The position numbers and the translations under genes were made by a program. Below, in pieces: positions 16,999 through 25,030 of a stretch of 64,000 nucleotides of DNA; the first letter of the stretch is position 1, and each line of letters starts with the position of its first letter. The notes under the pieces are model-generated. The model was not told the origin of the DNA. It saw only the letters and a program-made list of their open reading frames with translations, and made no database searches. The DNA is from Paenalicyclobacillus cellulosilyticus. Its GTDB lineage: Bacteria; Bacillota; Bacilli; Alicyclobacillales; Alicyclobacillaceae. The stretch is taken from assembly GCF_014647315.1 (NCBI RefSeq), contig NZ_BMOY01000012.1:1-64000 (forward strand). The letters are read 5' to 3'.

Positions 16999-17070
16999 GG
17001 CCCCATGGTCAAGTGGTTAAGACACCGCCCTTTCACGGCGGTAACGGGGGTTCGAGTCCCCCTGGGGTCA
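16999..17070 (+). tRNA. tRNA-Glu (anticodon TTC)
   Basis: Acceptor GGCCCCA/TGGGGTC, anticodon loop CTTTCAC on CCGCC/GGCGG. CCA is not encoded (TCA follows the discriminator base). Confidence 0.93.
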
Positions 17071-17076
17071 TCACCA

Positions 17077-17151
17077 GGGCGGTTAGCTCAGCGGGAGAGC
17101 ACTCGCCTCACACGCGAGGGGTCGGCAGTTCGATCCTGCCACCGCCCACCA
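17077..17151 (+). tRNA. tRNA-Val (anticodon CAC)
   Basis: Acceptor GGGCGGT/ACCGCCC, anticodon loop CTCACAC on CTCGC/GCGAG, CCA encoded. Confidence 0.94.
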
Positions 17152-17248
17152 GCATCGGTTCGGCGTTAAGGCCGCTTGGTTCACGGATACCGAGGGTATC
17201 TTTCAGGGTGCCATTTGTTGCAATGCCGTAACTCAATTGAACTTTTGA

Positions 17249-17324
17249 CGCGGGGTGGAGCAGTTGGCAGCTCGTCGGGCTCATAACCCGAAGGTCGCAG
17301 GTTCGAGTCCTGCCCCCGCAACCA
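17249..17324 (+). tRNA. Initiator tRNA-Met (anticodon CAT)
   Basis: Anticodon loop CTCATAA on TCGGG/CCCGA. The first base C cannot pair with A at the opposite end of the acceptor stem, the hallmark of bacterial initiator tRNA. CCA is encoded. A 98-bp spacer before it holds a small GATACC/GGTATC hairpin (17186-17200). Confidence 0.92.
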
Positions 17325-17325
17325 T

Positions 17326-17402
17326 GGAGCTGTGGTGTAGAGGCCTAACATGCCTGCCTGTCACGCAGGAGAACGCGGGTTCGAATCCCGTCAGCTCCGC
17401 CA
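17326..17402 (+). tRNA. tRNA-Asp (anticodon GTC)
   Basis: Acceptor GGAGCTG/CAGCTCC, anticodon loop CTGTCAC on CCTGC/GCAGG, CCA encoded. Confidence 0.95.
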
Positions 17403-17405
17403 CAA

Positions 17406-17482
17406 GGGCCTATAGCTCAGCCGGCTAGAGCGCACGACTGATAATCGTGAGGTCAGAGGTTCGAGTCCTCTTAGGCCCACCA
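17406..17482 (+). tRNA. tRNA-Ile (anticodon GAT)
   Basis: Acceptor GGGCCTA/TAGGCCC, anticodon loop CTGATAA on CACGA/TCGTG, CCA encoded. It is the last tRNA of the operon and lies next to an integrase remnant. Confidence 0.95.
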
Positions 17483-17503
17483 TACGAATCCCGGTAATCC
17501 TCC

Positions 17504-17531
17504 AAAACCCTTGTGAATCAAGGGGTTTTTT
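17504..17531 (+). terminator. Terminator of the tRNA operon
   Basis: AACCCTTG and CAAGGGGTT flank TGAAT and are followed by a T run; A residues on the other side would make it work on both strands. Nearly the same hairpin occurs after tRNA-Arg at 23200-23220. Confidence 0.85.
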
Positions 17532-17552
17532 CATTTTTAGTTTGCTCGGAGT

Positions 17553-17700
17553 TACAAGAGAGTCACAAGGCACTCACATGGATTCGCACGTTGCCTCAAC
17601 ATGGCATCGAGTTGCTCCACAGCTTTTCGTTTCATCGCGTCTCTGACGTGGGACTATATGTAAGCCGTGACGGTGATTTACGTTTGGCCCAGTCGCTTAC
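17553..17700 (-). pseudogene. Decayed C-terminal tail of a tyrosine integrase
   Basis: Reading the minus strand from about 17700 gives KRLGQT, stop, ITVTAYI, stop, SHVRDAMKRKAVEQLDAMLR. This matches the end of tyrosine recombinases (LGHSSIQVT-DTYSHV-P-MQ-EA-EKLD-LL), including the region of the catalytic Tyr, now destroyed by two stop codons. No other part of the gene is visible. Its place beside tRNA-Ile is where an integrase gene of a tRNA-targeting element normally sits, so it marks an old integration event. Confidence 0.6.
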
Positions 17701-17933
17701 CGGTTTCTTTTTTTTTTCTCGCCATGTAAACACAGAAAAGATGAATAATTCCGTTGTGGTCTCTGGTTGATTGCATTGTAGAATATCGTCACCGTCATTG
17801 TTCCATCCGTTTTATATTCCGCAAGAGATGAACTGAATGCCACATCCGGTTTCTCTCCCCATCTTCGCTGTAACGCCCGAGACCATTTTTCGTCGACATA
17901 GATGACCATGTTCATAAAAAAGGAGATCCTCGG

Positions 17934-19961
17934 ATGAAGAAATCGCTCAGTTCAAGCGTCACGGCCGTCTCCCTCGTCTGGATGGGGCTCGTTTTCCCGT
18001 GTACCGCATCCGCAGCGGTCAGGCAGGTCCCTCAAGTTGCGCAAGCCACGCCACAAGTCGCGCAAATCGTTGTGAATGGCCATGTCTGGTCGGACAATGT
18101 ACCGTTCGTGGTCAGGAACGGAACCGATTGGCTCCCTTTGGACGTGCTGATGCAAGCCCTCACGGCCAGCGGCCTGCAGGCCGAGTATGATGGAAGATCG
18201 CTCCTCATCAAAAATTTGGCGAATCTGGCGCTCGAGAGCCTGAGTACGCCCCAGGCGAACACCATCCACATGGCCATGGACGCATACGTGCTCACCAACG
18301 TGCCCGTGCTCACATGGACTTCAAACTCAGGAAAACAGACATACGTTCCCGTTCCATCTGTGATCCAGGTTCTTACGCACAGTGAGTCAGGGTATTTTGT
18401 GACCTGGAAGGATCACCGTTTGACGCTCACCAACGACATGACGGGCGCACCGAGTCTCAGCGAGATTGAACGAGTGATGAGCCAGACGACGGAGATTGGA
18501 GATCCGACGGAACATTTCATGCTCATCGGAAAGCCGGTCAGCATCACCATCGGCAACGGAGATACGGTTACTGCGGCGGTTGGCATGCGCTGGCCGACGG
18601 CCGATGGGTACGGGCAGGTTGTGTTCTTCTTTCACAACCATCAGTTCGTGGGTCTTGATTCCGACGTAGAGAAGACGGAAATTCAATCGTTGCGAGCAAC
18701 CCAAAGCGGTATGGCATTCGAGGTCACATATGCCGATTACGCCCCGGATGACCCGATGTACAATCCATCTTTGCCACCGGTCACCGTCACGTTTGGATGG
18801 GACGGGAGCACATTTGTGCCGAGCGGTCGGGAATCGATTCCTCGTGGCGCACTGAACCAGTTGAAGGTTCGTGTTCACCGCGATATACAGCCCATCTCCT
18901 ACAGCGGAGTCCCCGACGAAGTTCGGACGGCCATTCGGCAAGCCTTGCCCAAAGGGGGAGCTCTGGTGAATCGCCCTGGTTCATCTTCCCCCTACCTCGC
19001 GGTCGACCTCAATGCAGATGGCCAGGATGAATATGTGGTCGCCTACCGAAATGGTTTCACCATGGGTCTGTTGGTGATGGGTGAGTCGAACGGAAAGTGG
19101 AAGGTTCTCTGGAACAAGGCCTTGGCGGGAACACAACTGAGCGAACTCAATGCCGGTCCGATGACAGGGGATGGCACGGAAGAAATTGCGTTTCAAAGCT
19201 ACCTTGGCGATGGCGCGAACAACGTGTTGATTCTCAAATGGGTGAACGGAGTTGTGAAGCCCGTTCTGCAAGTCACCGGCGTTGCGGATATCGGGGATTT
19301 CAATCAAGACGGCGTCATGGAAGTTGCCAATTGGGTGCACGACACAGGACCACTTGAAAAGATTCAGTTGTATGCGTGGGACGCTGCAAAAGGGATGTAC
19401 GAAAGGGCCAACAACGATGACTTTCCGCGGTATTTCGGCGGCGCTCCGCTTGCGTATGACCAGTGGGTAAGAAATTCGGGAGAGAAAAACCAGGTTCCGC
19501 CCAAGATGCTGGACTATGCATTGGCTTCCACGTATGAAGAAATGGGCTTGTACAATCAGGCCGTGATGTATGCCAAGTTGGGTCTGCAACAGCCCGCGCG
19601 CGCTTATCCGGAGAACCGAGCCTTCCAATCGATACTGAATCAAGCCATGGCTCGCCAAAAACAAGCCGCGGCGTACGTCCATTTGCCCGCATCGGTCAGA
19701 CGAACCGTGGACAGGGTCTTGCTGAAATACAGCAATTTTTACAATCCCCCTTTTGCGTCCACCCCCATGGTGGCGATGAACAAAGATGGGTCCTGGCGGG
19801 TACGTGTAATAGGCGGCATGTTTCACAATCTGGTGGATGGGCGCTACGTCTTGGCATCGGAGCTGGCGTTCACCGTATCCCGGGACGGCTCCAGCGCAAC
19901 TTCGCTGGTGGCCAGGAATGCCCTCGGTCAGCGCGTATGGCTAGTGAACGCGGTGCAATGA
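17934..19961 (+). CDS. Large secreted protein with copper-amine-oxidase-N-like and VCBS/FG-GAP-like parts
   Basis: 675 residues after AAAAAAGGAGA. A signal peptide covers about residues 1-28 (ends CTASA-AV). Residues about 45-165 resemble the stalk domain common in Bacillota surface proteins (VVNGHVWSDNVPFVVRNGTD, WLPLDVLMQALTASG, YVPVPSVIQVL). Residues about 350-470 hold acidic Ca-binding-like repeats (VDLNADGQDEYVV, GDGTEEIAFQSYLG, GDFNQDGVMEVAN) of FG-GAP/VCBS type. The C-terminal third has a TPR-like stretch (YEEMGLYNQAVMYAKLGLQ). It is probably a cell-surface binding protein; no enzymatic site is seen. Confidence 0.65.
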   Translation: MKKSLSSSVTAVSLVWMGLVFPCTASAAVRQVPQVAQATPQVAQIVVNGHVWSDNVPFVVRNGTDWLPLDVLMQALTASGLQAEYDGRSLLIKNLANLALESLSTPQANTIHMAMDAYVLTNVPVLTWTSNSGKQTYVPVPSVIQVLTHSESGYFVTWKDHRLTLTNDMTGAPSLSEIERVMSQTTEIGDPTEHFMLIGKPVSITIGNGDTVTAAVGMRWPTADGYGQVVFFFHNHQFVGLDSDVEKTEIQSLRATQSGMAFEVTYADYAPDDPMYNPSLPPVTVTFGWDGSTFVPSGRESIPRGALNQLKVRVHRDIQPISYSGVPDEVRTAIRQALPKGGALVNRPGSSSPYLAVDLNADGQDEYVVAYRNGFTMGLLVMGESNGKWKVLWNKALAGTQLSELNAGPMTGDGTEEIAFQSYLGDGANNVLILKWVNGVVKPVLQVTGVADIGDFNQDGVMEVANWVHDTGPLEKIQLYAWDAAKGMYERANNDDFPRYFGGAPLAYDQWVRNSGEKNQVPPKMLDYALASTYEEMGLYNQAVMYAKLGLQQPARAYPENRAFQSILNQAMARQKQAAAYVHLPASVRRTVDRVLLKYSNFYNPPFASTPMVAMNKDGSWRVRVIGGMFHNLVDGRYVLASELAFTVSRDGSSATSLVARNALGQRVWLVNAVQ

Positions 19962-20027
19962 GATTGACGAAGGAACACAGGCCGAGTAAGCTGAAAGCAG
20001 ATGAGCGGAGCCAAGTTGAGCCGAGCG

Positions 20028-20075
20028 AGGCGTGGAACCGGACACGTCAGCCGCAGCTTGCCGCTGCGGCTTTTC
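20028..20075 (+). promoter_or_regulatory. Terminator with a T-box-like GTGGAACCG upstream of the glutamine amidotransferase gene
   Basis: AGCCGCAGC (20049-20057) pairs with GCTGCGGCT (20063-20071), then TTTTCT. It may simply terminate the preceding gene. However, GCGTGGAACCG at 20030-20040 resembles the conserved T-box sequence, and it precedes anthranilate-synthase-type genes. The leader is too short for a canonical stem I, so an attenuator role is only a possibility. Confidence 0.4.
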
Positions 20076-20114
20076 TGATCGCCGGTTCGCGCCGCAGAGG
20101 AGAGGTGAGCGAGC

Positions 20115-20687
20115 GTGTTGCTTGTCCTGGATAACTTCGATTCCTTCACCTACAATCTCGTGCAGTATTGTCTGGAACTCGGCGCCGATGTGGTCGTGCG
20201 CCGCAATGATGTGTCGATCGAGGCGTTAAAATCGCTGCGTCCGGATGCCCTGCTGGTGTCTCCTGGACCGTGCACGCCAGATGAAGCCGGGTGTTCCGTC
20301 GCGGCGATTCAATATTTTTCCGGCCGAATCCCGGTGTTGGGCGTCTGCCTGGGCCATCAGGCACTTGGGCAGGCGTTCGGCGGCCGGGTGGTGCGTGCCC
20401 CGGAGTTGTTTCACGGCCGCACGTCCCTGATTGCGCATGACGGCGATCCGCTGTTCCGCGACGTACCATCGCCGTTTGTCGCGACGCGGTACCATTCGCT
20501 CATCGTGGATCGGGAATCGTTGCCGAGCGAGTTCACCATCATCGCCACTTGCGGTGACCTCATCATGGGCTTGCGCCATCGCCCGACCGGAGCGCTTGGC
20601 ATTCAATTCCATCCGGAATCCATTCTGACGGAGCACGGCAAAACCATATTGCGCAACTTCCTGGCCATGGCGCCGGTGCGGGTTTGA
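20115..20687 (+). CDS. Glutamine amidotransferase subunit (TrpG/PabA)
   Basis: 190 residues, the usual length. Class I GATase motifs are complete: VLDNFDSFTYNLVQY at the start, oxyanion PGPC, nucleophile in VLGVCLGHQALGQAF (about residue 80), and the His-Glu pair in IQFHPESILTEHG. It releases ammonia from glutamine for the synthase encoded 14 bp downstream. TrpG and PabA are often one shared protein in Bacillota. Start is GTG 20115 after GAGGTGAG. Confidence 0.9.
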   Translation: MLLVLDNFDSFTYNLVQYCLELGADVVVRRNDVSIEALKSLRPDALLVSPGPCTPDEAGCSVAAIQYFSGRIPVLGVCLGHQALGQAFGGRVVRAPELFHGRTSLIAHDGDPLFRDVPSPFVATRYHSLIVDRESLPSEFTIIATCGDLIMGLRHRPTGALGIQFHPESILTEHGKTILRNFLAMAPVRV

Positions 20688-20701
20688 AGGGGGAATCACC
20701 G

Positions 20702-22264
20702 ATGCAACGCATCCATTGCGAAGTTGTCGCCGGTGTCCCTGTCGACCCGTTCCATCTGTATATCGATCTCGTCGCTCGTTTGGCCGAAGGACAGGTGTTC
20801 TTGCTCGATGCCGCACGGGACGAAGGGGACCCTGCTTACAGACGCAGCATCCTCGGCGTGTGCCCGGTCCTCGAGGTGCAGGTGAAGGATGGTTGGGTGC
20901 GCTTGGCGGCGGAACCTGGATTGGGAGACGCGCTGGAATCCGCGTTGACGCAGGAGTTCGGCACGCCTTCTGCGGAGCCTGCCGCACTGCCGCCGTTCGC
21001 GAGCGTGGTTCGCGGTGCACGCTGCGCATGGTTTGCCGCCGACCCCATGGCCATGTTGGAGTCCATCCGGCGTATCATCCGTGACTTGACGGGGGATCTT
21101 CCCGTGCCGTTCTCGGCCGGTTTTCTCGGTTACATCGGGTACGACGCCGTGCACTATTTGGAGTCGCTCCCCAAGACGACGCTGGACGATCGCGGTTTGC
21201 CCGACATTCGGTTGCAATGGCATGCGGGCTTGATCCACGTCCTGGGCGAGGACTTGACGCTGTACGACGCCCTGCCCGCATTGGCTCGCGTCGTTTCGCG
21301 CGATGGCGTGGAAGATCTGTCGACCGCCCTCGACACGGTGCGGGATGCGTTGCGCGGTGACGGATGGCGGCGCGCAGCCAAGGCACTGCGCGAACTGGAA
21401 GAGGCGTACGGGGATTCGCCGGGGGACATCGTTCATGATGTAAGCCAAGCGGAGTACGAGGAAAATGTTCGTCGGGCCAAGGAGTATATCCGCGCCGGCG
21501 ACATCTTTCAGGTCGTGCTCTCCCGCCGGATCCGGGTCAAGAAAACCGTTCACCCGTACGTGGCGTACGATCGTCTGCGCAAGCTCAATCCTTCGCCGTA
21601 TATGTTCATGGCGGAGTACCCGGATATGCGCTTGTTCGGGGCGAGCCCGGAGGTCCAATTTCGCGCGGTCGGCGGCGTTGCGGAGATGAAGCCCATCGCC
21701 GGGACGTCTCCGGGACGGGGTAAGACACCGGAAGAAGACGCACAGCTCGTCCAACGCTTGCTGGCGAGTGAGAAAGACCGGGCGGAGCATGTCATGTTGG
21801 TCGATCTGTGCCGCAACGACCTCGGACGGGTGTGCACCGCGGGCAGCGTACGTGTGCCTGAGTTGATGGTGGTGGAAACGTACTCGCATGTCTTCCACCT
21901 CGTCTCCCGTGTGGTCGGGAGGCTGCGGCCCGACGTGAGCGTGTTCCATGCCTTGTTGGCCACGTTTCCGGCCGGTACGCTGTCCGGGGCACCGAAGATC
22001 CGCGCCATGGAAATCATCGACGAACTCGAACATTGGCGGCGCGGACCGTACGGCGGACTCATCGGCATGGTCGATTTTGCGGCCAATGCCAACACCGCCA
22101 TCATCATCCGCAGCGTGATCGAATACCGCGACACGTATTACGTCCAGGCGGGGGCCGGGATTGTCGCCGACAGCGATCCGACGTTGGAATGGCAGGAGTG
22201 CGGCCATAAGGCGGGGGCTCCGCTCGTCGCGCTGTGCGGCCGGCATGCCTCCATCCGTGTATAA
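20702..22264 (+). CDS. Anthranilate synthase component I / aminodeoxychorismate synthase family protein
   Basis: 520 residues from ATG 20702 (AAGGGGG upstream). The chorismate-binding domain is complete: PYMFMAEYPDMRLFGASPEV, KPIAGTSPGRGKTPEEDAQL, HVMLVDLCRNDLGRV, GTLSGAPKIRAMEIIDELE and a C-terminal YVQAGAGIVADSDP. The residue after PI in PIAGT is Ala, as in TrpE; PabB of the E. coli type has Lys there. TrpE is therefore favoured, although no other trp genes follow. Confidence 0.82.
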   Translation: MQRIHCEVVAGVPVDPFHLYIDLVARLAEGQVFLLDAARDEGDPAYRRSILGVCPVLEVQVKDGWVRLAAEPGLGDALESALTQEFGTPSAEPAALPPFASVVRGARCAWFAADPMAMLESIRRIIRDLTGDLPVPFSAGFLGYIGYDAVHYLESLPKTTLDDRGLPDIRLQWHAGLIHVLGEDLTLYDALPALARVVSRDGVEDLSTALDTVRDALRGDGWRRAAKALRELEEAYGDSPGDIVHDVSQAEYEENVRRAKEYIRAGDIFQVVLSRRIRVKKTVHPYVAYDRLRKLNPSPYMFMAEYPDMRLFGASPEVQFRAVGGVAEMKPIAGTSPGRGKTPEEDAQLVQRLLASEKDRAEHVMLVDLCRNDLGRVCTAGSVRVPELMVVETYSHVFHLVSRVVGRLRPDVSVFHALLATFPAGTLSGAPKIRAMEIIDELEHWRRGPYGGLIGMVDFAANANTAIIIRSVIEYRDTYYVQAGAGIVADSDPTLEWQECGHKAGAPLVALCGRHASIRV

Positions 22265-22295
22265 TGAACGTGAAGGGGAAGGAGGTCATGCGGGC

Positions 22296-22994
22296 ATGGG
22301 TTGGATGAAGCGTGCGGCGAGCATCGTGGAGGCGAAGGTCAATCGCTTGTTGGACCGCTTGGAGGACCCGAACGAGACGCTCGACTTGAGCTACGAAAAG
22401 CTGATGGACGGCTTGGCGGAGGTTCGGCGCAGCCTGGCCGACGTCGTCACGGAGCAAAAACAGCTGGAGTTGCAGATGCAACAGGTGGAGGCGGAGGTCC
22501 GCAGGCGCGAGGAGGAGGCGCGGGCGGCGGTCCGTGCCGGGCGGGACGACCTGGCGGCGGCCGCGTTGGACCAGAAGCATCGGCTGTTGGAGCAATTGGA
22601 GCAGATGAAGCAGGGTCATGAACGGATTGCTGCACAGGCAGAGCGGCTCAAGGCGGCGGAGCGGCGCTTCCAGGACCGGGTCCAGGCGTTCAGGACGCAA
22701 AAAGAGGTCACCAAGGCGACGTACAACGCGGCTGCGGCCGAGGTACGGATGAGCGAGTCGCTCAGCGGGATCCGCCGGGAGTTGGGGGATGTCGGCGAGG
22801 CTCTGCGGCGCGCCAATGAGAAGGCGGAACAGATGACCGCTCGCGCCATGGCGATGGAGCAGTTGCACGAGGAAGGCATCCTTGAAGATCCGCTGGACCA
22901 GCGCGATCGCGTCGCGCGGGAGTTGGAGGATCTGCGGCGGCAGTCCGCGGTGGAGGAGGAACTTGCGGCGCTCAAACGGGAACTAGGCGTTTGA
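22296..22994 (+). CDS. PspA/IM30-family membrane-stress protein
   Basis: 232 residues from ATG 22296, with GGAGG 10 bp upstream. It is almost entirely coiled coil, starting with the family signature VEAKVNRLLDRLEDPNETLD and continuing with long heptad stretches rich in Glu, Arg and Gln. PspA proteins bind the inner face of the cytoplasmic membrane, oligomerise like ESCRT-III and protect against membrane damage. A TATAAT at 22260-22265 inside the end of the preceding gene may give it its own transcript. No Psp regulatory partners are adjacent. Confidence 0.88.
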   Translation: MGWMKRAASIVEAKVNRLLDRLEDPNETLDLSYEKLMDGLAEVRRSLADVVTEQKQLELQMQQVEAEVRRREEEARAAVRAGRDDLAAAALDQKHRLLEQLEQMKQGHERIAAQAERLKAAERRFQDRVQAFRTQKEVTKATYNAAAAEVRMSESLSGIRRELGDVGEALRRANEKAEQMTARAMAMEQLHEEGILEDPLDQRDRVARELEDLRRQSAVEEELAALKRELGV

Positions 22995-23069
22995 TGCGCC
23001 GCACCCCGCAACTTTCGCCCCGCAGCCGCGGGATGAGTACCGTGTGAGCGCCGAGACCGTCATCTCGTC

Positions 23070-23098
23070 TTGCATGACGCCATTTACCGTGTTATACT
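23070..23098 (+). promoter_or_regulatory. Promoter of tRNA-Arg(CCG)
   Basis: TTGCAT (23070-23075), 17 bp, TATACT (23093-23098). Transcription would start a few bases before the tRNA. Confidence 0.7.
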
Positions 23099-23112
23099 AT
23101 CCACTGTCGCTT

Positions 23113-23187
23113 GCGCCTATAGCTCAGCGGATAGAGCACCGGTCTCCGGAACCGGGTGCGGGGGTTCGATTCCCTCTAGGCGCACCA
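23113..23187 (+). tRNA. tRNA-Arg (anticodon CCG), target of the integrated element
   Basis: Acceptor GCGCCTA/TAGGCGC, anticodon loop CTCCGGA on CCGGT/ACCGG, encoded CCA. Its 3' half from 23141 onward is repeated exactly at 32509-32561, so the left junction of a mobile element rebuilds this gene. Confidence 0.95.
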
Positions 23188-23193
23188 GGGAAA
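23141..23193 (+). repeat. attL: 53-bp direct repeat (left)
   Basis: Begins GGTCTCCGGAACCGGG within the tRNA-Arg anticodon arm and ends CACCAGGGAAA just past CCA. Identical to 32509-32561; sequences diverge immediately on both sides. Confidence 0.92.
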
Positions 23194-23195
23194 GC

Positions 23196-23220
23196 AAAAA
23201 CCCTTGTGTATCAAGGGTTG
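23196..23220 (-). terminator. Hairpin after tRNA-Arg, terminator on the minus strand
   Basis: AACCCTTG and CAAGGGTT flank TGTAT. The T run is on the minus strand only. It is almost the same sequence as the tRNA-Ile terminator at 17504, suggesting both come from related element ends. Confidence 0.55.
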
Positions 23221-23257
23221 GCGCACTGTCGATGGAAAATCGGCGGTGCGCTTTTTC
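23220..23257 (+). terminator. Terminator after tRNA-Arg, inside the element
   Basis: GGCGCAC (from 23220) pairs with GTGCGC (23246-23251), with an inner TCGAT/ATCGG stem, followed by TTTTTC. It replaces the chromosomal terminator that the element moved to 32559-32610. Confidence 0.7.
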
Positions 23258-23313
23258 ATTCAGCGACAACGGTTTTCGCCATACTCTATACCACGAAACA
23301 GAACCACTGGCAA

Positions 23314-23322
23314 TGGTATAAT
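23314..23322 (+). promoter_or_regulatory. Extended -10 promoter at the left end of the element
   Basis: TGG followed by TATAAT (23317-23322), an extended -10 box, about 40 bp before the first element frame. The -35 region is weak. Confidence 0.45.
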
Positions 23323-23361
23323 AGGCCCCGAACGGGAACGCGTGTTCGCGGGAGTGGCACG

Positions 23362-23676
23362 ATGGTGGCTAAGAAGCGCAATGGGCCGCGCGTCATGGAC
23401 AGACCACGAGTAATAGGTCTGGGAGCCATGGACGGAGGCTATTCGAAGACTGAAGCTAGGCGTGAGTTTCTTCAAGCTGTAGACCGGGTTGAACCTAGAG
23501 TTCGGCAGGAGCTTCTCGAACTTGCCCCGTTGGTCGGGAGCGTCTGCCAGAGCGAATTCGCAGATGGACAAAAAAGCGTAGCATGTGAAACTGCCTCGCT
23601 GGCTCCCCGGTGGGGTTATTTGTCTTTTATGAGTTTGGTGCAGCCGTGGAGGGAATACATGGTGGGCGGGATTTGA
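23362..23676 (+). CDS. Hypothetical protein, first gene of the element
   Basis: 104 residues from ATG 23362. The start is basic (MVAKKRNGPRVMDRPRVIG) and the middle amphipathic (EARREFLQAVDRVEPRVRQ). No known domain is seen and the ribosome site is poor. It sits between the tRNA terminators and the next unknown gene, on the same strand. It could be the N-terminal half of a longer ancestral protein whose remainder is the next gene. Confidence 0.4.
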   Translation: MVAKKRNGPRVMDRPRVIGLGAMDGGYSKTEARREFLQAVDRVEPRVRQELLELAPLVGSVCQSEFADGQKSVACETASLAPRWGYLSFMSLVQPWREYMVGGI

Positions 23677-23718
23677 TGCTCACCCCTATATTATGTGCCT
23701 AAAGGGAGGGGACGGAAT

Positions 23719-24642
23719 ATGGCGAAGGGGACGGAGAAGCGATACGCCACACCGGAAGTCGAGGCGTGGAAGCATCGAGTTAAGTTGTTTGGTCTCATTG
23801 AAGAATTAGAGGCAGAGGATGAGACATTTCGGCCATTGCGTGACTTGAGGGATATGGTACTTCCTCACGCTAAAGAGGTGCTAAAAGGAATAGCTACATA
23901 CGATGACATAAATGAATGGTGGATGTACTTTTATGAAGTATTTGTTAATTCGGATTTGATTATCAATTTAACACCATGTTCTCAAGCCCTTTTACAATGG
24001 GAGAAGAAATGGAACTTCCCTCTGTGGGCCCGAGGACAAGTGCTATCCACGTTAGCGCACTGGTCTACCTATCCGGATATAGTTGGGAGGAATCCGTTGC
24101 GCTGGGACGGATTTGTAGTGCCCTTGATGAGTGAAGAAGACATGCTGTATGCAACCGACCTTTTGGACTTCGGGTTCCTTGTGGATAAAGGTGATAGCGA
24201 TGACAACGAGGGAGAAGACGTTGATGCCATCTACTATGCTGCACAAATCCGTAGGGAGACTTTTTTTAAGTTACTTGCGGATTTGAAATACAATGACGAC
24301 TCGGAGCTCGATTGGTATCCACTCTTTGAATCCAGAAAACATGTTAAGCAGAGAATTATGAGTCTGCTTGAAAAAGCCGTCGATATATATCTCGATAAAA
24401 TCGAGTCCCAATGCGAATCTCTCGGTCTGAAGCCAGAAACTAAAAAGTACCAGAAGGGCGAGCGTCACTATCGATGGTTTGCGCGTTATGTGTTTCACGG
24501 GTGGACATACGAGAAGATTGCCGATGAAGAAAACGTGCCAGACTCCGACACTATCCGCAAGGCAGTGACTGACCTCGGAAAACTCATGAACACACCCGTT
24601 GAGAGAAACACTCACTTTGAATCCCACTCCAAAAAGGCATGA
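23719..24642 (+). CDS. Hypothetical element protein with a C-terminal HTH-like segment
   Basis: 307 residues from ATG 23719, behind GGGAGGGGACGG. It is acidic, with few hydrophobic stretches. Residues about 100-130 (WEKKWNFPLWARGQVLSTLA) resemble the W-rich motif of hypothetical proteins common on Bacillota plasmids and islands. Near the C-terminus WTYEKIADEENVPDSDTIRK looks like a helix-turn-helix. Its G+C is visibly lower than the chromosome's, consistent with recent transfer. No function assigned. Confidence 0.65.
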   Translation: MAKGTEKRYATPEVEAWKHRVKLFGLIEELEAEDETFRPLRDLRDMVLPHAKEVLKGIATYDDINEWWMYFYEVFVNSDLIINLTPCSQALLQWEKKWNFPLWARGQVLSTLAHWSTYPDIVGRNPLRWDGFVVPLMSEEDMLYATDLLDFGFLVDKGDSDDNEGEDVDAIYYAAQIRRETFFKLLADLKYNDDSELDWYPLFESRKHVKQRIMSLLEKAVDIYLDKIESQCESLGLKPETKKYQKGERHYRWFARYVFHGWTYEKIADEENVPDSDTIRKAVTDLGKLMNTPVERNTHFESHSKKA

Positions 24643-24688
24643 GACGCCGCATTCCAGGATTTTTTGCTCGTCATCCAAAATTCCTTCC

Positions 24689-24736
24689 GGGCCGCTTTTC
24701 GTTCCTCTACGATGGAGGCGGGAAGCGGCCCTTCTC
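24689..24736 (+). terminator. Rho-independent terminator in the element
   Basis: GGGCCGCTTTTC (24689-24700) pairs with GGGAAGCGGCCC (24720-24731), followed by TTCTC. It separates the unknown gene from the HTH gene. Confidence 0.6.
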
Positions 24737-24752
24737 GTGGAGGTGAAGGATA

Positions 24753-24986
24753 GTGACACGGATTGAACTCATCCGGCGTATGAAAGGACTCACGCAAACG
24801 CAGGTGGCAAAGGAGCTCGGTATTTCCCCGTCCATCGTCTCGCACGTGGAAAGGCGGCGCAGGTACCCCTATCCAAAGATTCGTCAGGCAATGGCAACAA
24901 TCTACGGAGTCCCCGAAGCAGCGCTGTTTGACCAAGACGGGTGGCCCCTGTTGGCGGCGGTGCCTGAACTTCCGAAAGCCGAATAA
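24753..24986 (+). CDS. XRE-family HTH regulator
   Basis: 77 residues, GTG start after GGAGGTGAAGG. Residues 3-60 are a Cro/C1-type HTH (LIRRMKGLTQTQVAKELGIS, SIVSHVERRRRYPYPKIRQ). There is no effector domain, so it is a small DNA-binding protein like the control proteins of prophages and islands. It stands first in the co-directional replication module and may regulate it. The overlap with the terminator region leaves its own promoter unclear. Confidence 0.78.
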   Translation: MTRIELIRRMKGLTQTQVAKELGISPSIVSHVERRRRYPYPKIRQAMATIYGVPEAALFDQDGWPLLAAVPELPKAE

Positions 24987-24991
24987 AAACG

Positions 24992-25009
24992 ACCCCGGCG
25001 CTGGCCGGG
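24992..25009 (-). terminator. GC-rich hairpin with a minus-strand T run
   Basis: CCCCGGC and GCCGGGG flank GCTG. On the minus strand the stem is followed by TCGTTTTTATTC, so it could stop antisense transcription between two element genes. Confidence 0.4.
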
Positions 25010-25030
25010 GTGAAAGAAGGAGTTGACGCA

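Noticed and set aside
17697..17915. A 72-codon minus-strand frame near the integrase remnant
   Set aside because: It lacks a ribosome site and matches no family. It does not continue the integrase, so I could not support it.
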